From an uncultured Dialister sp. (GTDB taxonomy: Bacteria > Bacillota > Negativicutes > Veillonellales > Dialisteraceae), in assembly GCA_900543455.1 (NCBI GenBank), contig UQRR01000112.1, positions 1-5,885 on the forward strand: DNA of 5,885 bases, read 5' to 3'. A program made the translations under genes and the position numbers. The stretch's first letter is position 1, and each line of letters begins with the position of its first letter. Of this stretch, positions 1 through 4,392 are shown piece after piece. Under the pieces are notes generated by a model. It ran no database searches, was not told where the DNA came from, and saw only the letters and a list, made by a program, of their open reading frames with translations.

Positions 1-110
1 CATGCCCCTATTGCCTTCGGCACTTCCCCCGAAGGGGGAAGCAAGACGTTACGTAGCTAACGATTTCCTTAACTTAACAGCATTACCCACACGGGGAATG
101 CTTTGCTTCG
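1..110. repeat. Diverged hairpin-repeat pair at left edge
   Basis: This stretch carries two strong hairpins. CTTCCCCC at 23-30 pairs with GGGGGAAG at 34-41 around a GAA loop. GCATTACCC at 80-88 pairs with GGGGAATGC at 93-101 around ACAC, with one A.G mismatch. The second hairpin and its following CTTTG match the shape of the hairpin ending the repeats at 2232, 2495 and 2723 (CCTTCCCC-ACGC-GGGGAAGG then CTTTG), but the outer stem bases differ on both arms. I read it as an old copy of the same family. A 5-bp stem (CGTTA/TAACG) lies between them at about 47-62. No gene is supported here; the short plus-strand frame is repeat read-through. Confidence 0.5.
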
Positions 111-178
111 GGATAGCAGTATTTACAAAATATGGAAAACCTGTGAACCTCTTAACCTATGAGGATACACATAGAGTG

Positions 179-211
179 CCATCGCCGAGATCGCATCGCA
201 CACGGCGATGG
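179..211. repeat. 9-bp inverted repeat beyond the porin terminator
   Basis: CCATCGCCG (179-187) and CGGCGATGG (203-211) form a perfect 9-bp stem with a 15-nt loop. It lies 19 nt beyond the porin terminator in the direction of porin transcription. There is no T-tract on either side, so it is not a typical terminator. It may be a second 3'-end structure or part of a dispersed repeat. Confidence 0.5.
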
Positions 212-230
212 ATGGAGCGGAGCGGACAAT

Positions 231-266
231 AAAAAAGGAAATCCCATTTCTGAGATTTCCTTTTTT
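231..266 (-). terminator. Rho-independent terminator of the porin gene (bidirectional form)
   Basis: AAAAAAGGAAATC (231-243) is perfectly complementary to GATTTCCTTTTTT (254-266). After a C244/A253 mismatch the stem continues for two pairs around a TTTC loop. Read on the minus strand, the GGAAATC-type stem is followed by six T residues and lies 30 nt after the porin stop codon, as expected for an intrinsic terminator. The symmetric A and T tracts mean it could also stop transcription arriving on the plus strand. Confidence 0.8.
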
Positions 267-296
267 GATTCAGGTTTATTTGCGAGAACTCACAAA

Positions 297-1544
297 TTAG
301 AATTTGTAGTTCAGGGAAACAGCCCAGGAATCGTCGTCCTTAGCACCTGTGTTGTTTTCAGTATCAACAGAGAATGCATATTCAGCGTGCAGCTGTACGT
401 TCTTCTGGAGGGTTACGTTAGCGATAGCGTTCCAGAAAGTTACGTTGGTTGCTTTTGCCAGGAAGTTCAGCGGCGTGGTCTGCAGACCGGTCATGCCTTC
501 GGCGAACAGGCCTTCATCAACATCATTGTATGCTACAGCCAGATCCCAAGTACCAGCTTTCTTCCAGTCAGCTTTGCCATAGGACAGGCCTGCGTTCCAA
601 GCGGTGTCATAGTCATCAGCAGTGGTGTTCTTCCAGTATTCACCGAAAACATTGAACTGCTGAACCGGAATGTTCAGGCCAACACCGTAGATTTCGCCTC
701 TATCGTCACTTGGGCCTTCTTTAGAAGCGATGTAGTCAGCGTTCAGTTTTGCAAAGCCAAAATCGTAAGTGCCCTGTGCGAAGTAGACATCTGTATCCGC
801 TGCTTCCGTGCCAACGACTTTATCTCCAACCTTCTTTGTTGCATTCAGCTGACCAAAGCCAGTGGTCAGAGCCAGTTTGCCATTCTTGTAGGAAGCCTGT
901 GCGCCATCATAGCCCTTGTTCGGGTTGATGAGCCAGCCGCCCTGGTTACCAAAAGCGATCGGCTGACGGCCGAGACGTACTGCGACTTCTTTGCTGAAGT
1001 TGTGGTTTACATACAGCTGATCCATGGTGGTGTTGGAATCGCCATTGCCTTTGAAATCCATTTCGTTCAGGAAACGACCCTGTACATAGGTGGATTCATT
1101 GACCTGACCTTTTACATTCAGGCGGATACGACCATTCCATGCATCGCTGTCGTTGCCTTTATCCTGATAACGCATACGAGCGTCGCCGGACCAGTAGAGG
1201 TTGCCGACTTTCTTTTCCAGGTTGGAGACGCGAACGCCGAGGTTTGCGAGTTCGTCAGCGTATTCGCCAGCGAGTTTGTCCAGAGTTGCCTGCTGTTCAG
1301 CGTTCAGCTGGTCTTCTTTAGCCATGAGGCGAGCTACGATCTGAGCCAGTTCGTAACGGGTCATGTTTCTTTCGCCTTTGAAGGTGCCGTCCGGATAGCC
1401 TTCTACGACGCCCTGAGCGGACAGATCGGATACTGCCTGATAAGCCCAGTCATCAGCGGTAACATCGGAGAATGGATTTGCAGCGTAAGCGGATACGCCA
1501 GCGGTGAGTGCTGCTACAGCAGCCAGTGCGAGGATCTTTTTCAT
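297..1544 (-). CDS. OmpM-type SLH-domain outer-membrane porin
   Basis: This 415-residue protein has the OmpM layout known from Negativicutes. Residues 1-21 are a signal peptide (MKK, hydrophobic core, AYA cleavage motif). Residues 23-75 are one SLH domain (FSDV, DWAY, GYPDGTF, TRYELAQIVARL). Residues about 77-112 look like a coiled coil. The rest, to residue 415, is a beta-barrel with alternating polar and hydrophobic strands, ending NYKF with a C-terminal Phe that suits BAM recognition. In characterised relatives the SLH domain binds polyaminated peptidoglycan and the barrel forms a diffusion channel, so the protein both tethers the outer membrane and admits small solutes. The ATG is chosen because GGGAG lies 9 nt upstream and the signal peptide begins there. 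A putative promoter lies about 150 nt upstream and a terminator follows the stop, so it is probably monocistronic. Function is inferred from architecture; channel specificity cannot be told. Confidence 0.93.
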   Translation of the reverse strand: MKKILALAAVAALTAGVSAYAANPFSDVTADDWAYQAVSDLSAQGVVEGYPDGTFKGERNMTRYELAQIVARLMAKEDQLNAEQQATLDKLAGEYADELANLGVRVSNLEKKVGNLYWSGDARMRYQDKGNDSDAWNGRIRLNVKGQVNESTYVQGRFLNEMDFKGNGDSNTTMDQLYVNHNFSKEVAVRLGRQPIAFGNQGGWLINPNKGYDGAQASYKNGKLALTTGFGQLNATKKVGDKVVGTEAADTDVYFAQGTYDFGFAKLNADYIASKEGPSDDRGEIYGVGLNIPVQQFNVFGEYWKNTTADDYDTAWNAGLSYGKADWKKAGTWDLAVAYNDVDEGLFAEGMTGLQTTPLNFLAKATNVTFWNAIANVTLQKNVQLHAEYAFSVDTENNTGAKDDDSWAVSLNYKF

Positions 1545-1589
1545 AGTAGTGATCTCCCTTTGAAAAAATTTTGCTTCTTCTTTTCAAAG
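1545..1589 (-). promoter_or_regulatory. Porin ribosome-binding site with an abutting hairpin
   Basis: On the minus strand AAGGGAG (1560-1554) is a good Shine-Dalgarno 9 nt before the porin ATG. Directly upstream, CTTTGAAAA and TTTTCAAAG form a perfect 9-bp inverted repeat (1581-1589 with 1558-1566) around a 14-nt loop. The 3' arm of the stem includes the first bases of the Shine-Dalgarno. The stem is AU-rich and therefore weak. It could modulate ribosome access or protect the mRNA; this role is inferred. Confidence 0.5.
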
Positions 1590-1677
1590 TCGACATCCAT
1601 GAAAGCTCCGCTCGAGTGACCGTGTTTCCTCTGCTTGCTTTTCATGTCTGTTTCCTTTGGACCATGAGCCCGAAGCT

Positions 1678-1725
1678 TAGACTTAGGTCTAGTAGTAGAG
1701 TATCATACTTTCGACTTTGGTTCAA
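1678..1725 (-). promoter_or_regulatory. Putative porin promoter
   Basis: On the minus strand TTGAAC (1725-1720) is followed after exactly 17 nt by TACTCT (1702-1697), giving a sigma-A-like pair with a good -35 and a weak -10. A shifted TATGAT is also present but with poor spacing. Transcription would begin near 1690, giving a leader of about 145 nt. A small inverted repeat (TAGAC-TTAG-GTCTA, 1678-1691) sits at the expected start point and could be an operator or a 5' stem-loop. The region is AT-richer than its surroundings. The -10 match is weak, so this is tentative. Confidence 0.35.
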
Positions 1726-1930
1726 GGATGGTTTTGGCTCATACTTTTAGAAATTTCATGTATGTTTGCCAATCTTCCCTCCTTCTTTTTTAATTTTGAA
1801 AATGCACAGTCTCTGATTTTTCTTGTATTTGTCGATATCCGGAACAGTAAATAACATTAAAATCATTTGCAGCATTAGATTTTCTCTTCTTGTAAGTATA
1901 GATAGGTTTTATAAGTTATTTTCTTGCAGA
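1726..1930. other. AT-rich intergenic stretch with no gene seen
   Basis: I find no credible reading frame, RNA gene or strong hairpin here on either strand. The composition is AT-rich and lacks the GC-rich hairpins that begin at 1931. It may hold upstream promoter elements of the porin gene near 1726-1760, but nothing specific can be assigned. Confidence 0.4.
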
Positions 1931-1984
1931 GGGTGCTTTCGTGAATCGTCGACCTGCGATGATCCCCTCTCTTTTTCATCCCGC
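1931..1984. repeat. Partial, diverged copy of the GGGTGCTCTCG repeat
   Basis: The segment beginning GGGTGCTTTCGTGAATCG and ending CTCTTTTTCATCCCGC aligns with the segments beginning GGGTGCTCTCGTAAACG at 2383 and 2611. It differs by scattered substitutions and a 3-nt deletion. It lacks the downstream CCTTCCCC hairpin and instead runs directly into the first 252-bp repeat at 1981. It is the most diverged of four copies in this block. Confidence 0.6.
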
Positions 1985-2232
1985 TTTCCCCATCCAACCT
2001 CCGCCCCTTCGGGGCACCTCCTTCCATAGGAAGGAGGGCGTATCCACACGAGCCCCTTCCCTTGGAAGGGGCTGCCGAGCGCAGCGAGGCGGGGTTGGCT
2101 TCCTTTTTGGGCAGTGCTCGGGTACTCTCGTAAACGACGCACTTGAGACGATCTTCTTTGCTCTTTTTCATCCCGCCAGAACCCTATCCGGCTCGCTTCG
2201 CTCGCCACCTTCCCCACGCGGGGAAGGCTTTG
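1981..2232. repeat. 252-bp hairpin-rich direct repeat, copy A
   Basis: This is the first of two direct repeats with a 263-bp period. Three perfect hairpins define it: CCTCCTTCC/GGAAGGAGG (2017-2025 with 2029-2037), AGCCCCTTCC/GGAAGGGGCT (2051-2060 with 2064-2073) and CCTTCCCC/GGGGAAGG (2208-2215 with 2220-2227). A short GCCCC-TTC-GGGGC stem lies at 2003-2015. The unit ends in CTTTG at 2232. I count about 14 differences from copy B and no gaps. Long frames running through it on both strands are typical of GC-rich repeats and are not genes. Confidence 0.85.
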
Positions 2233-2243
2233 TTTCGGAAATA

Positions 2244-2495
2244 CCGCTTTCCCCATCCAACCTCCGCCCCTTCGGGGCACCTCCTTCCATAGGAAGGAGG
2301 GAGTGTACACGCAAGCCCCTTCCCTTGGAAGGGGCTGCCGAGCGCAGCGAGGCGGGGTTGGCTTCCCTTTTGGGCGGCGCTCGGGTGCTCTCATAAACGA
2401 CGCACTTGAGACGATCTTCTTCGCTCTTTTTCATACCGCTAGAACCCTATCCGGCTCGCTCCGCTCGCCACCTTCCCCACGCGGGGAAGGCTTTG
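2244..2495. repeat. 252-bp hairpin-rich direct repeat, copy B
   Basis: This is the second copy of the unit, separated from copy A by 11 nt (TTTCGGAAATA). The first 58 positions are identical to copy A. The differences cluster in the linker between the first two hairpins (about 2302-2316) and near 2368-2392. All three strong stems are kept intact at the positions shifted by 263. Two close copies this long can recombine, so copy number here may vary among strains. Confidence 0.85.
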
Positions 2496-2610
2496 CCGGC
2501 GGTATTGTTTTTCCACATATGCGTGTATTTGTTCTGACAATGCGAGAAAAGCGTTATTCTCGTTTCGCTGCCTTCCCCATTGGGGAAGGGGGACCGCGCA
2601 GCGGTGGATA
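2496..2610. repeat. Spacer with variant hairpins between repeats
   Basis: Between the second and third repeat units lies a stretch with its own structures. CGAGAA/TTCTCG (2543-2548 with 2557-2562), CCTTCCCC-ATT-GGGGAAGG (2571-2589) and ACCGC-GCA-GCGGT (2593-2605) are all stems. The second is the same stem as in the main repeats with a shorter loop, and so is probably a recombined or related subunit. No gene is supported. Confidence 0.5.
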
Positions 2611-2723
2611 GGGTGCTCTCGTAAACGACGTACTTGAGACGATCTTCCCCGCTCTTTTTCATACCGCTAGAACCCTATCCGGCTCGCTTTGCTCGCCACC
2701 TTCCCCACGCGGGGAAGGCTTTG
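2611..2723. repeat. Third copy of the GGGTGCTCTCG...CTTTG half-repeat
   Basis: This 113-bp segment matches 2383-2495 with a constant 228-nt offset and a few substitutions. It includes the CCTTCCCC-ACGC-GGGGAAGG hairpin at 2699-2718 and ends in CTTTG. It lacks the first half of the 252-bp unit. Its right end coincides with the place where M20 peptidase homology begins on the minus strand, so the boundary looks like an insertion or recombination point. Confidence 0.8.
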
Positions 2724-2958
2724 TCGAAAGCACGGGTGGTGCCGACGAGCTCGACTTCATCAGCGATGATGTTGCTCTGGGTGCCGCCATTCGTCATACC
2801 GACGGTAAGGACGAAGGTATTCTGCGGATCGTTCACGCGGCTGGATAAGGTCTGCAGGCCCATGACGACGGCTGCGGCAGCGACGATGGCGTCTTTGCCC
2901 TGATCCGGCGCACTGCCGTGTGCAGATCTCCCATGGATCTCTTCTTGATTTCTTCCAT
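2723..2958 (-). pseudogene. M20-family metallopeptidase/amidohydrolase remnant
   Basis: A minus-strand frame from about 2941 to 2723 encodes roughly 70 residues that read like the lid (dimerisation) domain of M20 aminoacylase-type hydrolases: GRSAHGSAPDQGKDAI, then an alanine-rich helix, LQTLSSR, a TVG strand, GGTQSNIIADEV and VGTTRAFD. Family members are near 390 residues, so both metal-binding catalytic halves are absent. Just upstream, GGGGAG (2970-2965) and ATG at 2958 read MEEIKK, a plausible start for such a gene, but in a different frame from the lid segment. This suggests an internal deletion that joined the start to the middle. The 3' end is cut exactly where a dispersed repeat begins. 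I infer a dead gene left by two events; it cannot encode an active enzyme. Confidence 0.7.
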
Positions 2959-2987
2959 AAATAACTCCCCGTTTTTCAAATACCCAT

Positions 2988-3026
2988 AAAAAAAATCCCG
3001 CACACGAAAAGAGCATCTTCGTTTGC
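2988..3026 (-). terminator. Putative rho-independent terminator after recO
   Basis: On the minus strand GCAAACGAA (3026-3018) pairs with TTCGTGTGC (3008-3000) with one mismatch around a 9-nt loop. It is followed by GGGA and then eight T residues (2995-2988). It lies about 73 nt past the recO-like stop codon and before the ribosome-binding site of the M20 remnant, so it would end the upstream transcript. The four bases between stem and T-tract make it less than ideal. Confidence 0.55.
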
Positions 3027-3044
3027 AGAATCTTCATCGCTAGG

Positions 3045-3105
3045 CTTGTGAAATTTGCTGAAATCAGGTATCCACCGATCTCTCATGAAAAGCAAGTTTC
3101 ACAAG
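3045..3105. repeat. 14-bp inverted repeat spanning the recO stop codon
   Basis: CTTGTGAAATTTGC (3045-3058) and GCAAGTTTCACAAG (3092-3105) are complementary at 13 of 14 positions, with 33 nt between them. The right arm contains the TGA stop codon of the recO-like gene (3101-3099). The transcript could fold into a 3' stem-loop here. There is no T-tract, so it is not an intrinsic terminator by itself. Confidence 0.6.
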
Positions 3106-3743
3106 AACGCCCCTGCCGTCTTCATCTCAGTATCGCAGACGGTCAAAAGGAAGTGGTCGAGGTAGCGGGCGCACTCCGTGAAAAGGGCTCTTGAGATCGA
3201 GCCTTCGAAGTGGCTTCCCCAGCGGTAGCCGCGAAAGCGGCAAAGGAGGTCTCTCGCTCCTTCGGAAAGTGCTGTCGGGTCTTCTATGGCTTCCGTAGGA
3301 TCGTAACCCGCCGCGGCCAGTAGCTTGATGGAGGCAATGAAGGCGATGACGCGAGGATTCCTCTCCTCCGCTGCGCGGGCAGCGGCCATAAGGATGTCAT
3401 AGGCTTCCTCCTCCTTCTGCCCCACGGGATAGAGGGCAAGCACCAGCTCAATCACATAGTACCAGCAGGTCATGTCTTCGTAGGAAAGCTTCATCATGTC
3501 GAAAAGAAGGCGGCCCTCATACTGACTGATAACACCATACTCGGGATAGATCGCTGCCGAAAGGCGGACGCAGGCAAAGGAGAGGAGGATGCCTGTCCCG
3601 CATCGGTTCATCACGGCGCGCGGCAGCGTCAGATGGATGAGTCCCATCTCGCGGGTAAAGAGCGAAAGGCTCCGCCCGCCTTCGCCGCCTTTGGACGCAC
3701 GCAGGACGATCCCTTCTAGATTTCTGATTTGGGGTGTTGGCAT
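3099..3743 (-). CDS. recO: RecO-like DNA repair/recombination mediator
   Basis: The 214-residue product resembles RecO, which binds single-stranded DNA and, with RecR, loads RecA at gaps in the RecFOR pathway. Residues about 8-80 fit the N-terminal OB fold (EGIVLRAS, SLFTREMGLIHL, then a basic PRAVMNR loop where RecO has its 'akGar..kS' segment). Residues about 84-214 are the helical part (WYYVIELVLALYP, FIASIKLLAAAGYDP), ending KTAGAFL like the usual C-terminal 'ksR.fL'. RecO is normally about 240-250 residues; this one is short and lacks the CxxC...CxxC zinc motif that often follows the 'LL..GY.P' helix. ATG at 3743 is chosen because AAAGGA lies 10 nt upstream; extending to 3884 would translate tandem repeats. 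It follows the CNNM gene on the same strand but 635 bp of repeats intervene. Identity is by fold-level pattern, so moderately sure. Confidence 0.72.
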   Translation of the reverse strand: MPTPQIRNLEGIVLRASKGGEGGRSLSLFTREMGLIHLTLPRAVMNRCGTGILLSFACVRLSAAIYPEYGVISQYEGRLLFDMMKLSYEDMTCWYYVIELVLALYPVGQKEEEAYDILMAAARAAEERNPRVIAFIASIKLLAAAGYDPTEAIEDPTALSEGARDLLCRFRGYRWGSHFEGSISRALFTECARYLDHFLLTVCDTEMKTAGAFL

Positions 3744-3779
3744 GGTCGGGTGTTCCTTTACATAATAGATGCGTGTGAT

Positions 3780-3807
3780 GGTTCGGGGTTCAGGGTTCAG
3801 GGTTCGG
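3780..3807. repeat. (GGTTCRG)4 heptanucleotide array upstream of recO
   Basis: Four 7-bp units lie head to tail: GGTTCGG, GGTTCAG, GGTTCAG, GGTTCGG. They sit 36 nt upstream of the recO-like start codon and therefore in its 5' leader if it is transcribed from further upstream. The same unit recurs at 5733-5760. Confidence 0.9.
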
Positions 3808-3850
3808 GGGAAGCCCACGGGACGTGTTGTCCCTTGATTGCGTGCAAAGA

Positions 3851-3886
3851 GGTTCGGCGGGTTCAACAGGTTCAGAGGGTTCAACG
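3851..3886. repeat. (GGTTCANNN)4 nine-base tandem array
   Basis: Four 9-bp units share the GGTTC core: GGTTCGGCG, GGTTCAACA, GGTTCAGAG, GGTTCAACG. The array follows the 7-bp array at 3780 after a 43-nt gap. It is the same 7-to-9 unit switch seen without a gap at 5733-5807. Confidence 0.88.
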
Positions 3887-3894
3887 GGGGTGGT

Positions 3895-3945
3895 GCGGCG
3901 CATAAAAATATGGAAGCGCCGCGAAGTTTTGATAGCGCTTCGCGC
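3895..3945. repeat. GC-rich hairpin pair (GCGGCGC and GCGC-TTC-GCGC)
   Basis: GCGGCGC (3895-3901) pairs with GCGCCGC (3916-3922) around a 14-nt AT-rich loop. A second small stem, GCGC-TTC-GCGC, lies at 3935-3945. The leading GGTGCGGCGC recurs at 4177-4186 and a related GGTGGCGGC at 5806-5813, each time following GGTTCA-type sequence, so it is a recurring module of this repeat region. Confidence 0.6.
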
Positions 3946-4099
3946 GCATCGTCATTTCGAGCGTAGTCGAGAAATCTTTATTGCAGAACGTTCATCGCCT
4001 GATATGAGGCAGCACCAGGACATCGTTTTCCCTCGGCGCATACACACTGATTCCCGCAATGCAGTAAAGATCCCTCGGCTGCGCTCGGGATGACGATGC
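3946..4099. repeat. 154-bp element with 40-bp terminal inverted repeats
   Basis: The left arm (3946-3985, starting GCATCGTCATTTCGAG) and the inverted right arm (4060-4099, whose complement starts GCATCGTCATCCCGAG) match at 33 of 40 positions without gaps. Each arm is itself a hairpin: ATTTC/GAAAT on the left, ATCCC/GGGAT on the right, so the stem differences are paired changes. The 74-bp core has a GAACGTTC palindrome (3986-3993) and a GCCT/AGGC stem (3997-4010). No transposase or target-site duplication is visible. It could be a MITE-like element or two dispersed hairpin repeats in opposite orientation. The arm sequence resembles a short repeat I recognise as widespread in bacterial genomes; no search was done. 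Confidence 0.75.
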
Positions 4100-4108
4100 C
4101 GGAGAATC

Positions 4109-4159
4109 CCAGTCACCCCTAATCCCCAATCCCTAATCCCTAGCCACTCATCCCTGCAT
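4109..4159. repeat. Heptanucleotide array, CTAATCC type
   Basis: After one CCAGTCA unit (4109-4115) and three extra C residues, 7-bp units run in register: CTAATCC, CCAATCC, CTAATCC, CTAGCCA, CTCATCC (4119-4153), then a decayed CTGCATT. The units interconvert with the CTAGTCA type at 4330-4392, as intermediates CTAGCCA and CTCATCC occur in both arrays. Confidence 0.85.
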
Positions 4160-4180
4160 TCAAACTTCAGGGTTGTGGTG

Positions 4181-4204
4181 CGGCGCTTCGCGCCGATTTT
4201 TTTT
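4181..4204 (+). terminator. Orphan terminator-like hairpin on the plus strand
   Basis: CGGCGC (4181-4186) pairs perfectly with GCGCCG (4190-4195) around TTC and is followed by A and eight T residues (4197-4204), a textbook intrinsic-terminator shape for plus-strand transcription. No plus-strand gene precedes it, and all genes nearby are on the minus strand. It may stop antisense transcription into this spacer, or be only a by-product of the GGTGCGGCGC repeat module. Confidence 0.5.
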
Positions 4205-4285
4205 GTAGAGGCGATGCCCAAAGGTCTGCGGAGAGCAGGTTTCCCGTTTACGCTTTTCTGATATCATTCGTTTGACCGCGAATGG
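4205..4285. other. Spacer with shared GGCGATGCCC motif
   Basis: GGCGATGCCCAAAGG at 4210-4224 matches GGCGATGCCCGAAGG at 5835-5849 with one difference, and both follow a GC-rich hairpin of the GGTG(C)GGC type. A CATTCG/CGAATG stem lies at 4265-4284. No gene is supported in this stretch. Confidence 0.5.
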
Positions 4286-4314
4286 CAAAGATTTCTCGCT
4301 TCGCTCGAAATGAC
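4286..4314. repeat. Third copy of the inverted-repeat arm
   Basis: CAAAGATTTCTCGCTTCG through GAAATGAC matches the right arm of the 154-bp element (4065-4094) with one deletion and several substitutions, in the same orientation. The stem bases are of the ATTTC/GAAAT type, like the left arm. It is solitary, showing that the arm can exist as an independent dispersed hairpin. Confidence 0.7.
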
Positions 4315-4329
4315 AAGGAGAGAAAGCTG

Positions 4330-4392
4330 CTCATCCCTAGCCACGCATCCCTAGCTACCAGTCACCAGTCACTAGTCACTAGTTCCCAGTCA
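4330..4392. repeat. Nine-unit CTAGTCA heptad array overlapping the CNNM gene end
   Basis: Nine 7-bp units run in perfect register: CTCATCC, CTAGCCA, CGCATCC, CTAGCTA, CCAGTCA, CCAGTCA, CTAGTCA, CTAGTTC, CCAGTCA. The last two units lie inside the CNNM coding sequence and include its TAG stop codon (4381-4379), so the array has replaced or extended the 3' end of the gene. Confidence 0.9.

Noticed and set aside
159..1619. A 486-codon plus-strand open frame
   Set aside because: It is the antisense shadow of the porin gene. The minus-strand frame has a signal peptide, SLH domain, ribosome-binding site and terminator; the plus-strand product has no recognisable domain.
1909..2434. Several 88-161 codon frames on both strands in the repeat block
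   Set aside because: They run through the GC-rich hairpin repeats, and their products repeat the same low-complexity peptides in each copy. No good ribosome-binding site was seen.
1931..2723. CRISPR array
   Set aside because: The repeat units are 113-252 bp, contain several internal hairpins, and lack regular 25-40 bp unique spacers; no cas-like gene is present.
3744..3884. A 47-residue N-terminal extension of the RecO-like protein
   Set aside because: It would translate the GGTTCAG and GGTTCA 9-bp arrays into NPLNLLNPP-type sequence, and a good AAAGGA lies before the internal ATG at 3743.
3946..4099. Insertion sequence
   Set aside because: It is only 154 bp, has no transposase and no visible target-site duplication, so it is described only as an inverted-repeat element.
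3952..4221. 89-codon frames on both strands over the inverted-repeat element
   Set aside because: They encode HPERSRGIF-type and HFERSREIF-type peptides that are simply the hairpin arm translated, a common false gene in repeat regions.
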